Assembly: GCF_004362055.1 (NCBI RefSeq)
Contig: NZ_SNXB01000004.1
Span: forward strand, 186,001 to 250,000
Length of the DNA stretch: 64,000 bases
From: Flavobacterium sp. 245
Lineage (GTDB): Bacteria > Bacteroidota > Bacteroidia > Flavobacteriales > Flavobacteriaceae
Reading direction: 5' to 3'
Positions 11,309-20,024 of the stretch are shown here, in pieces. Within the stretch, counting starts at the first letter, position 1. Every line of letters starts with the position of its first letter. The notes beneath the pieces were generated by a model. It was given only the letters and a program-made list of their open reading frames with translations, was not told where the DNA came from and made no database searches. Position numbers and translations under genes: made by a program.

Positions 11309-11495
11309 TTATAATTTTAAAACATCGACTTGTACACATTTACAAATTCAGTCTTGAACTCTGTGGTGCCAATTTGTTTTCAAAAATTATAATATTTTTT
11401 ACATGTATTATAATTACAAAATATTGACTTGTACACATTTATAAATTCAGTCTTGAATTCTGTGGTATCAATTAGTTTTTAAAAATTATAATACT
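11309..11495. repeat. Two-copy 99-bp tandem repeat with inverted ends
   Basis: Copy 1 is 11309-11407 and copy 2 begins at 11408. Both contain GACTTGTACACATTTA, AATTCAGTCTTGAA and TCTGTGGT in the same order at a 99-base offset, with scattered substitutions. Each copy opens with TTATAATT and closes near AAAATTATAA, so each has short inverted ends. No coding potential was recognised. Confidence 0.8.
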
Positions 11496-11551
11496 ATATA
11501 TATCAAACTTAAATAAAAAAAATGATATGACCAAAGATTTTTCTTACTATT

Positions 11552-11785
11552 TTATTTTAGCTTAGGATATTGCTTCTTAATATTCCGAATCAATTCTTCG
11601 AGACCATTTAATTTTAATTCATAAATAAGCTGTAATTGCTGACCTAATTCGCCTTTTGGAAAACCTTTATTGTGATACCAAACGACATAATATTCGGGTA
11701 AATCAATTAAAAAACGGCCTTCGTATTTCCCGAAAGGCATTTTAGTGTGTGCTAATTTTATGAGAAGTTTTTTGTCTTGTTCCAT
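11552..11785 (-). CDS. DUF3820 family protein
   Basis: A 77-residue cytoplasmic protein with MPFGKYEGRFLIDLPEYYVVWY, the signature of DUF3820 (described in some annotations as a putative quorum-sensing-regulated virulence factor, with little support). No catalytic residues can be proposed. The upstream region has a TAGCTTTG box on the minus strand near 11859 and a 12-bp hairpin in the presumed leader. Confidence 0.75.
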   Translation of the reverse strand: MEQDKKLLIKLAHTKMPFGKYEGRFLIDLPEYYVVWYHNKGFPKGELGQQLQLIYELKLNGLEELIRNIKKQYPKLK

Positions 11786-11799
11786 TTTTTTAAGAAGAA

Positions 11800-11844
11800 A
11801 GAAGCAAGAGAAAAGAATATAGATTTATTCTCTCTCTTGCTTCT
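11800..11844. repeat. 12-bp inverted repeat in the DUF3820 leader
   Basis: Arms AGAAGCAAGAGA (11800-11811) and TCTCTTGCTTCT (11833-11844) pair perfectly around 21 bases, starting 15 bases before the start codon. It could be a leader hairpin or another interspersed repeat. Confidence 0.6.
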
Positions 11845-11869
11845 TGTTGGTACAAAGCTATTATTTTTT

Positions 11870-11980
11870 GCCACAGATTAAAAGATTAAAATGATTTTAT
11901 AATCTGTGCGTGTTTTTTTTTGCCACGAATTTCACGAATTAGCTCGAATTTAATTAGTGAAAATTAGTTTAATTCGTGGC
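11870..11980. repeat. Paired interspersed inverted repeats, types B and A
   Basis: Type B: GCCACAGATTA (11870-11880) pairs partly with TAATCTGTG (11900-11908). Type A: TGCCACGAATT (11921-11931) pairs with AATTCGTGGC (11971-11980). The same two types occur together at 39606-39737. They fill the spacer downstream of nagB. Confidence 0.8.
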
Positions 11981-12000
11981 GAATATAGAAACTTAGAATC

Positions 12001-13929
12001 TTAGTAGTGCCATCTCACAAAAGCTTCCATCGCTGCATAAGTCGCTAAACCTAATTGCTGATACAAAGCTGCTGTTTCGCTGTTTCTGTCTTCGGCTCTT
12101 TGCCAAAATTCTCTGGCATCGGTTCCTTGAAAAACAACACCGTCTTTTTGCGATTGGTGTTTGAAGATTCCATGACGTTTTGCTAAAACTTGGTCTGGGC
12201 TCATTGGCACTGCCATTTCAACTTCGTCAATTCCCCATTCCTGCCATGCTCCTCTGTATAACCATAACCAGCAATCATCCATAAATGATTTTGGTTTTAA
12301 AACTTTTACAGCTTCAAAAATAGCATCCAGACAAACTTTGTGTGTTCCGTGTGGGTCTGCTAAATCTCCGGCTGCGTAGATTTGATGTGGTTTGATTTTT
12401 TCAATTAAATCAACAGTCAACTGAATATCTTCTGGTCCGATTGGTTTTTTCTCGATTGTTCCAGTTTCATAAAAAGGCAATTCCATAAAATGAATCTGAT
12501 CGTCAGTTAAACCAACAAAATGACTTGTTGCTCTCGCCTCGCCTTTTCTAATCAATCCTTTAATGTAACGAACTTCTGGAATATCAATTTCGCTGTTCTT
12601 TTTATTTTCTAAAAAGGTTTGTGCTTTTTTGTAAATGTTATCTGCTTCTTCGCTTTTAATTCCGAATTTTTCATTGTAATCAATTACGAATCTTGCAAAA
12701 CGTAATGCTTCATCATCCGCGACAGCGATATTTCCTGAAGTCTGATATGCAACATGAACTTCGTGTCCCTGCTCCTGCAAACGCATGAAAGTTCCTCCCA
12801 TACTAATAATATCATCATCAGGATGCGGACTAAAAATCAATACACGTTTTTTAGCCGGTTCTGCTCTTTCAGGACGATTTGCGTCGTCTGCATTTGGTTT
12901 TCCACCTGGCCAGCCCGTAATTGTATTCTGAAGTTTATTGAAAATTTTAATATTAATGTCGTATGCCGGACCAGAATCTGCTAGTAAATCGCTCATTCCG
13001 TTTTCGATATAATCAGCATCAGTAAGCTTTAAAATTGGCTTTTTAAGATCTAATGCTAATCCTAAAACCGCTTTACGAGTTAATTTATCTGTCCAGACAA
13101 TTTTTTCAACCAACCATGGCTTATTGATTCTTGTCAGTTTTGAAGAAGCTTCTTTATCTAAAATAAAAACAGCATTATCATGTTCCTGCAAAAATGAAGC
13201 TGGAACTCTGTTTGTAACTTCGTCTTCAACAGATCTTTTTACAATATTTGCTTTTCCTTCACCCCAAGCCAATAAAATTACTCTTTTGGCTTCCATAATT
13301 TTTTTCACTCCAAGCGTGATTGCCGTTCTTGGCGTATTGTTTAATCCAAAGAAATCTTTACTTGCTGCAACTCTTGTAATATGATCTAAAGCCACTAAAC
13401 GTGTTTTAGAGTTTTGAAGTGAACCTGATTCATTAAAACCGATATGCCCGTTTCCTCCAATTCCAAGAATCTGCAAATCGATTCCTCCTAAAGCTTCAAT
13501 TTTAGCTTCATACTCGTGGCAATAATCAGCGATTTGTTCTTTTGTCAAAAGTCCGTCTGGAACATGAGCGTTTTCAGGTAAAATATCAACATGATCAAAC
13601 AGCAATTCTTTCATAAAACGAACATAACTGTTAATTGAGTTTGGTTCCATCGGATAATATTCATCCAAATTAAAACTGATTACGTTTTTAAAACTCAAAC
13701 CTTCTTCTTTATGCAAGCGAACTAATTCAGCATAAAGCCCTTTTGGAGAAGAACCTGTAGCTAGACCTAAAATACAAGGCTGATTTTCTTTTTGTTTTGA
13801 CTGAATTAAAGCTGCAATTTCTTGAGCAACTGCTTTTGAAGCATCTGACGAATTTTCAAAAACAACCGTATTGATGTTTTCGAATCGTTTTTCGAATCCT
13901 GTTGCTTTGTCGATTTTACTTTTTAACAT
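12001..13929 (-). CDS. nagB: NagB-type glucosamine-6-phosphate deaminase fused to PIG-L/LmbE deacetylase domain
   Basis: Residues 1-280 form a NagB domain: GLATGSSPKGLY (phosphate loop), FNLDEYYPM (base Asp) and GIGGNGHIGFNE (His/Glu catalytic set, Bacillus-type Asn). It converts GlcN-6-P to fructose-6-P and ammonia. From about residue 360 a PIG-L/LmbE domain follows with the Zn motif PHPDDD (His369, Asp371, Asp372) and the distal DPHGTHK (His527, His530), so the metal site looks intact. PIG-L enzymes remove acetyl from GlcNAc groups, so the chain may couple deacetylation and deamination; that coupling is inferred. The fusion is familiar in Bacteroidota. It is the last gene of the kinase operon, 31 bases after the permease. 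Confidence 0.88.
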   Translation of the reverse strand: MLKSKIDKATGFEKRFENINTVVFENSSDASKAVAQEIAALIQSKQKENQPCILGLATGSSPKGLYAELVRLHKEEGLSFKNVISFNLDEYYPMEPNSINSYVRFMKELLFDHVDILPENAHVPDGLLTKEQIADYCHEYEAKIEALGGIDLQILGIGGNGHIGFNESGSLQNSKTRLVALDHITRVAASKDFFGLNNTPRTAITLGVKKIMEAKRVILLAWGEGKANIVKRSVEDEVTNRVPASFLQEHDNAVFILDKEASSKLTRINKPWLVEKIVWTDKLTRKAVLGLALDLKKPILKLTDADYIENGMSDLLADSGPAYDINIKIFNKLQNTITGWPGGKPNADDANRPERAEPAKKRVLIFSPHPDDDIISMGGTFMRLQEQGHEVHVAYQTSGNIAVADDEALRFARFVIDYNEKFGIKSEEADNIYKKAQTFLENKKNSEIDIPEVRYIKGLIRKGEARATSHFVGLTDDQIHFMELPFYETGTIEKKPIGPEDIQLTVDLIEKIKPHQIYAAGDLADPHGTHKVCLDAIFEAVKVLKPKSFMDDCWLWLYRGAWQEWGIDEVEMAVPMSPDQVLAKRHGIFKHQSQKDGVVFQGTDAREFWQRAEDRNSETAALYQQLGLATYAAMEAFVRWHY

Positions 13930-13960
13930 GATATAGTTTTTTTAATTTCTCGTTTTTATT

Positions 13961-15334
13961 CTACCATCTTCTGTATTTATGCCCTTTTACAGCATAAAAT
14001 AGAATCATTACATATGATGGCAAAAGCATTAAATAGGCCAATTGATTACCGCTTCGGGAAGTTGCTACTGTTCCTGCTTCCATATTTGCTGTATTTATTG
14101 TTTCGGTAATCAAACCATAAAACAAAGGAAAAATAGCACCGCCAATAATTCCCATAATCAAAATAGCACTTCCTATTTTAGTGTATCCACCCAAATCTTC
14201 TAACGCCATTGGCCAAATCGCTGGCCAACAAAGTGCATTTGCCAAACCTAATAATGCAACCAACAGAATCACAATTGGCAAGCTTGGAATTCCTGGCAGC
14301 TGAATTGCCAATTTAGGCGAAATCAGAACAATAGCCAGAACCAAAATGATTCCTAAAACTCCCGATCCTTTTAAAGCCGTGACCTGCGAAAGGTATTTTG
14401 GAATCAGTGTTATTCCTAAAATATACCCCACAACCATCGCCGACATTGTAAAAGAAGTTAGTTTTAAATAAAAATTACCTTCGTCGCCGTAAACACCTAA
14501 TTGTTTTCCAAAACCTCCAATTGAATCTCCAGCCAAAACTTCGGCTGCCAAATACAGCATTAAAGTTATCACTCCCAAAACCAGTTGAGGACGTTTAAAC
14601 GCATTTTTTATTTGTTTGAAAATACTCAAATTTGAAATATTTCCTTCTTCATCCAAATCTATTTCTGGGAGTGGCGAAAGCTTCACAAATAAAGCTAACA
14701 CTATAATAATCAATCCCATATAAAGATAAGGTCTTTGTAATTGCAATGCAAGAGAATTTAGAGCATTTGATTTTGAAACAGAATCCAGCATCGCGATCTT
14801 ATCTGCCGTGAACTCCTGCATATTTGACAAAACCAAGGCTGTTAATATAATTGGGGCCACAAATCCTGCTAATTTATTGGCAATTCCTAAAACGCTGATT
14901 CTCGCGGCTGCACTTTCCCTCGGGCCAATTACAACTACATACGGATTTGAAGCCGTCTGTAAAATTGCTAAACCGGTTCCCATAACAAAAAGCGCTATTA
15001 AAAACAGTAAAAAAGTACGGCTTTCGGCTGCTGGATAAAACAAAAATGCTCCTAAAGCAATAATCAATAATCCTAGCGAAATACCGTTTTTGTAGCCTAC
15101 TTTTTCGATGACCCACGATGATGGCACTGCCATGACAAAATAGGCAATATAAAATGCAAAAGTTACAAAGTAAGCCTGAGAAGAAGACAACTCACAAGCC
15201 AATTCAAAAAATGGAATTAATGGTCCGTTTAGCCAGGTTACAAATCCGAGAATAAAAAATAATGCGGTCAGGATAACCATCGGAATAATTGCATTCCTTT
15301 TTTCTGCTTGGATGACATTTTCAATGTTCGACAT
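13961..15334 (-). CDS. Sugar MFS permease, FHS family (fucose/GlcNAc/galactose type)
   Basis: A 457-residue protein with about 12 membrane segments. GFVTWLNGPLIPFFE in helix 1, GTGLAILQTASNPYVVVIGP and the ANALCWPAIWPMALEDLG run are typical of the fucose:H+ symporter subfamily that includes GluP, NagP and FucP. It would bring a monosaccharide across the inner membrane by proton symport. Its place between the sugar kinase/nucleotidyltransferase and NagB suggests an amino sugar or galactose, but the substrate cannot be read from the sequence. It has its own good -7 box and a repeat-rich leader (15415-15453). Confidence 0.88.
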   Translation of the reverse strand: MSNIENVIQAEKRNAIIPMVILTALFFILGFVTWLNGPLIPFFELACELSSSQAYFVTFAFYIAYFVMAVPSSWVIEKVGYKNGISLGLLIIALGAFLFYPAAESRTFLLFLIALFVMGTGLAILQTASNPYVVVIGPRESAAARISVLGIANKLAGFVAPIILTALVLSNMQEFTADKIAMLDSVSKSNALNSLALQLQRPYLYMGLIIIVLALFVKLSPLPEIDLDEEGNISNLSIFKQIKNAFKRPQLVLGVITLMLYLAAEVLAGDSIGGFGKQLGVYGDEGNFYLKLTSFTMSAMVVGYILGITLIPKYLSQVTALKGSGVLGIILVLAIVLISPKLAIQLPGIPSLPIVILLVALLGLANALCWPAIWPMALEDLGGYTKIGSAILIMGIIGGAIFPLFYGLITETINTANMEAGTVATSRSGNQLAYLMLLPSYVMILFYAVKGHKYRRW

Positions 15335-15414
15335 AATACTTTGGGTTGATTGTTAATAGATTTTTCGCTTTCAATCTATGATAGAATCAACACTAAATAA
15401 TTATAATGCGTTTT

Positions 15415-15453
15415 TTACGCAATATTTTGCGATTTTTTTGCAATACAAAAGTA
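15415..15453 (-). promoter_or_regulatory. Internal promoter and TTGC/GCAA repeats before the MFS gene
   Basis: On the minus strand TACTTTTG (15446-15453) matches the TAnnTTTG box. Just downstream lie reiterated TTGC/GCAA half sites and the hairpin TGCGT-TTTTT-ACGCA, which could be an operator. This 174-base spacer suggests that the permease and nagB can be transcribed apart from the kinase. Confidence 0.45.
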
Positions 15454-15508
15454 ATGTTTTAAGTTAAACTTATCCCTAAAATAGATATGAAATTTTTGTT
15501 AATATTTT

Positions 15509-16384
15509 TTAAGATTCCCAGTCAAGTACTGGATAATGTTTTTTAAGATATTGTTTAACGTCGGCAATGTCCTCTTTTGCTGTCAAATCAGGAACATGCT
15601 CAGAAAACGGAATTCCAATAGTGGTGTTTGGGTTTGCTTTTACAGTATTTAAAAGCACAGTTGGTAATTCTTTTTCGTCTCTTTCGGGATTTACTGGACA
15701 ATTTTTCAAATGGGTGTACAATGTTTTTCCGGTAAATTTAAAAGCGTTCATACTCACTCTTATTTTCCCTTCAACATCTTTATAATGTTCCAAATCTGAA
15801 GCTTCTGGTTTTTCTAAAATATCCAACAGCTGATTATTTTCATCTAATTTTGCAATAGCAAAACGCGAAATTCTTTCTAAAGGAAACTCTAATGCATCAC
15901 GATCATAACTTATAAATGCATTTGGACTAGTTGTTTTTCTTAAAGCCAGCAAAGCTTCAGCCGAATACAAGTTATCGCTATTGCAAACGGAATATTCTAA
16001 TTCGTTCAGCTCCGGAAACTGCTCAACAGCCTGAAATAATGCATCTGCAGTTCCAAAAGGCTTAATTCTTCCTTCGGGAATATATTGAATTGCAAATGAA
16101 ATATTCAAACCATGGAAATCATTATCAGTGTCGTGATTTCCATAAAACTCTTTAAACAATTGTCCTTGTTCACCAATAATAATATAAATATTTTGGTAAC
16201 CTGCTTTTTTTGCATTCAATAAAAGATAATCTAATAAAGGTCTTCCGCTAGATCCAACGCCAATTAAACCTTTGCTTCGTTCATTTGCCTGAGCGATTTC
16301 TTCTGGAGTTAAATTATCTGTAATGGCTTCTTTTTTCATACGAGACGATGCTCCGCCCGCAAGAATAACTAAATTGTTGTGCAT
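15509..16384 (-). CDS. Sugar-1-phosphate nucleotidyltransferase family protein
   Basis: The N-terminus NLVILAGGASSRMKKE is the nucleotide-binding signature of the family, with an insertion between the SRMKK and the second Lys region. PFGTADALFQAV and SVCNSDNLYSAEALL (metal Asp) follow. It would join a sugar-1-phosphate to UTP or another NTP. It sits 9 bases downstream of the GHMP kinase, so the pair probably converts a free sugar to a nucleotide sugar, like a split version of Fkp. Which sugar is unknown; the neighbouring glycosidases point to galactose or GalNAc. Confidence 0.75.
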   Translation of the reverse strand: MHNNLVILAGGASSRMKKEAITDNLTPEEIAQANERSKGLIGVGSSGRPLLDYLLLNAKKAGYQNIYIIIGEQGQLFKEFYGNHDTDNDFHGLNISFAIQYIPEGRIKPFGTADALFQAVEQFPELNELEYSVCNSDNLYSAEALLALRKTTSPNAFISYDRDALEFPLERISRFAIAKLDENNQLLDILEKPEASDLEHYKDVEGKIRVSMNAFKFTGKTLYTHLKNCPVNPERDEKELPTVLLNTVKANPNTTIGIPFSEHVPDLTAKEDIADVKQYLKKHYPVLDWES

Positions 16385-16393
16385 ATTTTTTTT

Positions 16394-17485
16394 CTAAATT
16401 TCAATATTTTCAATAATTCGCACGCCCGGATCAACCGCTACGCCATAAGCTTCTTGCGCACCTGCTTGTAAAATAGCCTCGATAACTGAAGCTTCTTTTT
16501 CAGGATCAGCAATAACAACAATGCTTCCGCCACCGCCAGAACCTACGATTTTTGCTCCGTAAGCACCCGCTCGCAAAGCTGCACTTATCATATCATCAAT
16601 ACGTGGTACTGTAATTTTCAATAAATCACGCAAAACTTCATGATGCTGATTCATCCAGAATCCAATTTTTTTAAGATCTAAAACTGGTTTTTCAAATTCT
16701 TTTAAAGCTTCTTTTGTATAGTGATAATTTTTTAACGCGGCTTCAAAAAACGGAATTAAGCGATCAGGAAGACAATTTTTATATCGGTCAACATCTTCAA
16801 TTTCAGAAGCATTCAAATCGAAATCAGGATAGTTTTGCTTGACAATATCGATAGCCATCAAAGCATTTCCTTTTAACTCGCCAATTAATCCGATTGTTTC
16901 TTTTGGGACACCAGAAACACCGGTAATCAAACCTTTTAATTCTGTGCCGATGCATTGGTACGAAAAAGGAATTTTCGTATTTATATAAACGATATTTCCA
17001 GCTCCAATACTAAAATGATCCATCATGCCACCTGGTTCTCCATGCTCTAAAACTTCAGATGCATATCCAATTTTGGCAATAAAATCAGGAGTTGCTTTTT
17101 CATCAGCTCCAAAAGCTTCGATTAAAAACCGAATCCAAGCCATTAATAAGGCCGATGAACTTGATGTTCCTGAATTAATTGGAATATCTCCAGTAATTGT
17201 AATGTTATAACCTGATGTTGGAATACAGCCATGCCTGCGTAAAACGCGCAATGAGGAGGCAAAATAATCTCTCGGTTCTAATTTTTCAAAAGTTGCATTA
17301 ATATCAATGACGCGAACCTCATTAATATCAATCATATTAATAACAAATGTATTGGTGTTATTTTGCTCTGCTGTCAACTTTATATTTCGATCTATGGCGC
17401 AGGCTATAACAGGCAATCCTAAATAGTCCTGATGATCTCCAAAGAGACAGGTACGGCCCGGGGCTAATGAAGTAATTTTTTTCAC
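16394..17485 (-). CDS. GHMP family sugar kinase
   Basis: A 363-residue protein with all three GHMP motifs: SLAPGRTCLFGDHQDYLGLP at the N-terminus (galactokinase-like substrate loop with an Asp where GalK has Glu), the ATP loop PINSGTSSSSAL (103-114), and AKIVGSGGGGSIVVIA near the C-terminus. It is expected to phosphorylate a sugar at C1. HGEPGGMMDHFSIGAGN supplies the catalytic-region Asp. It heads the minus-strand catabolic operon, behind the paired operator. It may be a galactokinase, GalNAc kinase or a sugar acid kinase; I cannot decide among these. Confidence 0.8.
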   Translation of the reverse strand: MKKITSLAPGRTCLFGDHQDYLGLPVIACAIDRNIKLTAEQNNTNTFVINMIDINEVRVIDINATFEKLEPRDYFASSLRVLRRHGCIPTSGYNITITGDIPINSGTSSSSALLMAWIRFLIEAFGADEKATPDFIAKIGYASEVLEHGEPGGMMDHFSIGAGNIVYINTKIPFSYQCIGTELKGLITGVSGVPKETIGLIGELKGNALMAIDIVKQNYPDFDLNASEIEDVDRYKNCLPDRLIPFFEAALKNYHYTKEALKEFEKPVLDLKKIGFWMNQHHEVLRDLLKITVPRIDDMISAALRAGAYGAKIVGSGGGGSIVVIADPEKEASVIEAILQAGAQEAYGVAVDPGVRIIENIEI

Positions 17486-17574
17486 GTAAAAACTTTACAT
17501 TAAAACATTGCAAATCAATATTTTACAATGCTTATAGGTTATGAATTAATTTTATATTTTCAGTTTTGATTCTA

Positions 17575-17605
17575 CGAAACTATATATTATATTTTGATAA
17601 AACAA
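17575..17605 (-). promoter_or_regulatory. Promoter of the kinase operon
   Basis: On the minus strand TTG (17603-17605), an 18-base spacer, then TATAGTTTCG (17575-17584). The same boxes with the same spacing stand before susC (20025-20055). The -7 element is a variant of TAnnTTTG. Confidence 0.6.
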
Positions 17606-17620
17606 GAAAAAAATAAAAAA

Positions 17621-17657
17621 TGTGCTCGAACACACTTAAATAATGTTCTCGAGCACA
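17621..17657. promoter_or_regulatory. Paired LacI-type operators, copy 1
   Basis: Two near-palindromes with the CG-centred layout of LacI-family operators: TGTGCTCGAACACA (17621-17634) and TGTTCTCGAGCACA (17644-17657), centres 23 bp apart. The reverse complement of the site pair before susC gives the same two sequences in the same order and spacing. They lie between the kinase promoter and the regulator gene. Confidence 0.8.
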
Positions 17658-17705
17658 CTACTTAATTTCAATAAAGTTTTTTCAAAATAATTAAATCAAA
17701 GTTTC

Positions 17706-17713
17706 TATATTTG
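17706..17713 (+). promoter_or_regulatory. Possible -7 box of the regulator gene
   Basis: TATATTTG matches TAnnTTTG but ends only 5 bases before the ATG, which would make the transcript leaderless or nearly so. Confidence 0.35.
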
Positions 17714-17718
17714 CTTAT

Positions 17719-18756
17719 ATGGATAAAAAGTACACGATAAAGGATATTGCAAAAATGGCGGGCGTTTCTAAGGGAACTGTCGATCGGGTTTTGCATAATA
17801 GAGGAAAGGTTTCTCCTACAGCGCTTGAAAAAATCAACGAAGTTTTGAACGTTATAGATTATGAGCCCAACTTAATCGCCCGAAATTTAAAAAATACAAA
17901 AGTCTATCGCATTTGTGTACTCCTGCCCGATCCTGCAATCGATCCGTACTGGCTTCCATGTGTAAACGGAATTCAAGATGCTATTGTTGAGTTTAAAGCT
18001 TATAGTGTTATTATCGAAACCTATTATTTTAATCCTGAAAGTACAAAATCTTTTTTAAAAACACACGAAACCATTATTGCACAATCACCTGATGCTGTTT
18101 TACTGGCACCGCTGTTTCATAAAGAAACTGTTGAAATCGTTAAACAGTATGATGAATTAGGAATTATCGTGAATACTTTTAATAACCAAGTCGAATCATC
18201 GTCTATTAAAAGTTTCGTGGGACAAGATCTTCATAAAAGCGGACGTGTTGCTGCGAGTTTAATGAATCTGATTTTAAGCAAAGGCCAAATTGCTATTATC
18301 CATATTGATGAAAGTCTTAAAAATGCAGTTCACATGCAGGAAAAGGAAAAAGGCTTCAGAAATTATTTTGAAGAAAAAAAACTTTCTGACTTTTCCTTAA
18401 CGACTCTGAAACTCAAATTTTCAAACATCGAAACTAAATTTGCTTCTTTTATAGAAGAAAATCCAGATCTAAGCGGTATTTTCATTACAACTTCAAAAGC
18501 CTATCAAATAGCCTCTATTTTATCTTTGGCAAAAAACAAAAAAATTGCACTTATTGGTTATGATTTAATTGAAAAAAATGTCAATTTCCTAAATCAGGGA
18601 TTGGTTCATTTTTTAATTCATCAAAATCAAAAAAGACAGGCTTATTTGGGAGTAAGCACTTTAGTGGATCATTTTTTATTCAGAAAAGAAATTCCGGAAA
18701 CCATTTTGCTTCCTATCGATATTATTAATGTCGAAAATGCGACTTTTTATTCTTGA
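17719..18756 (+). CDS. LacI family transcriptional regulator of the glycan locus
   Basis: Residues 3-55 form a LacI helix-turn-helix (YTIKDIAKMAGVSKGTVDRV, followed by the hinge region YEPNLIARNLK). The rest is a periplasmic-binding-like effector domain that resembles the rhamnose/sugar-binding group (Peripla_BP_4). It reads divergently from the kinase operon and faces the paired operators in the shared spacer. The same operators precede susC, so it most likely controls both the uptake/hydrolysis and the catabolic operons. The effector sugar is unknown. Confidence 0.88.
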   Translation: MDKKYTIKDIAKMAGVSKGTVDRVLHNRGKVSPTALEKINEVLNVIDYEPNLIARNLKNTKVYRICVLLPDPAIDPYWLPCVNGIQDAIVEFKAYSVIIETYYFNPESTKSFLKTHETIIAQSPDAVLLAPLFHKETVEIVKQYDELGIIVNTFNNQVESSSIKSFVGQDLHKSGRVAASLMNLILSKGQIAIIHIDESLKNAVHMQEKEKGFRNYFEEKKLSDFSLTTLKLKFSNIETKFASFIEENPDLSGIFITTSKAYQIASILSLAKNKKIALIGYDLIEKNVNFLNQGLVHFLIHQNQKRQAYLGVSTLVDHFLFRKEIPETILLPIDIINVENATFYS

Positions 18757-18951
18757 GATGCTAAGACACTAAGATTCTAAGGTACTAAGATGCTAAGTTT
18801 TTTAATTTCTGGTGAAATATATTTCCAGACTTTTCTTTCTTTGTCCCTTTGAACCTTTGTTTCTTTGCCCCTTTGAACCTTTGTTTCTTTGAACCTTTGT
18901 CCCTTTGAACCTTTGAACCTTTGTCCCTTTGAACCTTTGAACCTTTTTGAA
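18757..18951. repeat. Tandem CTAAGA-type and CTTTGAACC-type repeat tract
   Basis: 18757-18798 holds five CTAAG units spaced about 8-10 bases apart (type C). 18838-18947 is a pyrimidine-skewed array of CTTTGAAC, CTTTGTCC and CTTTGTTT units (type D), about 12 in a row. The tract separates the convergent regulator and CBM9-like genes. The type C unit recurs around 36.0 and 36.7 kb. Confidence 0.8.
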
Positions 18952-18953
18952 AA

Positions 18954-19592
18954 CTACTTCATCAAAATCAATTTTCCAAAAGAAGAAGCAATGTGAAAAT
19001 TAGGTTCAGCAGTTTTTGGATTTACCCATGAAATCCAGGTTGGTTCATAGTTTTGATTTTCATTTTTAGAAAATTTTGCTCTAAAGATTCCCGTTTCAAT
19101 TGTATTGTTCTGAATGAGATTCAGTCTGTTTAATGATTCAATACTAATATTTCCTTCTACGGTAAAAGAAATTTCATCTTTTGATGCTTTTATGTTTAAA
19201 TCTTCTTTTGGCCATTTCCATCCGAAATCGAAATCTTTATTCGGCTTTGCCATAAAATCCATTAATCTCGCAGCAGTATCTATTTCAAGACAATAATAAG
19301 GATCTAGAGAATCGTTTGCTCTAAAAAAGAGCTCCACCCGATCAGAATTTCCAATACTGTCAAAACTATTGTCTTTTTTATCCATATAAATAGCAGTATC
19401 AAAAACTCTAAATTTAAAATAGAGATTTTCAAAATCCCAAAGCGACCGAAATTCAATTTTAGAAATTGAATCGCTGTTCCAAGGCGATGAAAAATCAGTC
19501 AGACAATTTGCGTTTTCCCAAACAGAAACATCCAAAATTCTGCTATCCTTTTTGAGATTTTGATCTATTAAAACCACTTGATATTCTTTCAT
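18954..19592 (-). CDS. CBM9-like carbohydrate-binding domain protein
   Basis: The 212-residue chain is a single beta-sandwich domain of the CBM9-like type seen in endoxylanase-linked and lone Bacteroidota proteins: LWDFENLYFKFRVFD, DRVELFFRA, YYCLEIDTAARLMDF and SWVNPKTAEPNFHIASSFG. No signal peptide was recognised at the N-terminus, so the location is uncertain. It lies between the regulator and susC and reads away from susC, suggesting a role in the same glycan system. Confidence 0.65.
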   Translation of the reverse strand: MKEYQVVLIDQNLKKDSRILDVSVWENANCLTDFSSPWNSDSISKIEFRSLWDFENLYFKFRVFDTAIYMDKKDNSFDSIGNSDRVELFFRANDSLDPYYCLEIDTAARLMDFMAKPNKDFDFGWKWPKEDLNIKASKDEISFTVEGNISIESLNRLNLIQNNTIETGIFRAKFSKNENQNYEPTWISWVNPKTAEPNFHIASSFGKLILMK

Positions 19593-19971
19593 AATTTTAC
19601 TTCTAAATTTTATTCCTTTTTCGCTTCTTGAAAAAGCTATTCAATCCAATTTTGCCTTCCAATTTAAGTTCCATTTTTTCCATTCCCAAGATAGCGTAAA
19701 TTTTATAAAAAAAAAAGTGTTTTAAATAATTAATGAAATGGTCTAAAATCAATTTTATTACAAAAAAACACATCAGAAAATACTGCAAAATAATTACGTT
19801 TTCGAATTCATAATTGCGAAATTCACAACAATTCATTAAAACATCATTTATAATTCAGATAAACAAGAAATTCATTTAAAAAACCTAAAAATGGAGCGCT
19901 ACTTTTATATCTAAAATATTTTATAAAAATCACATCAATTTAGGTTTAAAAAAACGTTTTGCACAATTTTA

Positions 19972-20008
19972 TGTGCTCGAGAACATAAATTTTGTGTGTT
20001 CGAGCACA
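19972..20008. promoter_or_regulatory. Paired LacI-type operators, copy 2
   Basis: TGTGCTCGAGAACA (19972-19985) and TGTGTTCGAGCACA (19995-20008), centres 23 bp apart, upstream of the susC promoter. It is the inverted equivalent of the pair at 17621-17657. Confidence 0.8.
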
Positions 20009-20024
20009 TTTTTTGTGTTTTTTC

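Noticed and set aside
11242..11427. 61-codon plus-strand frame upstream of pyrG
   Set aside because: It crosses the 99-bp tandem repeat, has a low-complexity Ile/Lys-rich product and no ribosome-binding site.
18838..18947. Possible CRISPR-like array
   Set aside because: Units are 8 to 9 bases, directly joined, with no spacers of constant length and no cas genes.
19603..19836. 77-codon minus-strand frame before the CBM9-like gene
   Set aside because: Phe/Ile/Lys-rich product without motifs in AT-rich spacer; it would be the only gene here without a plausible start region.
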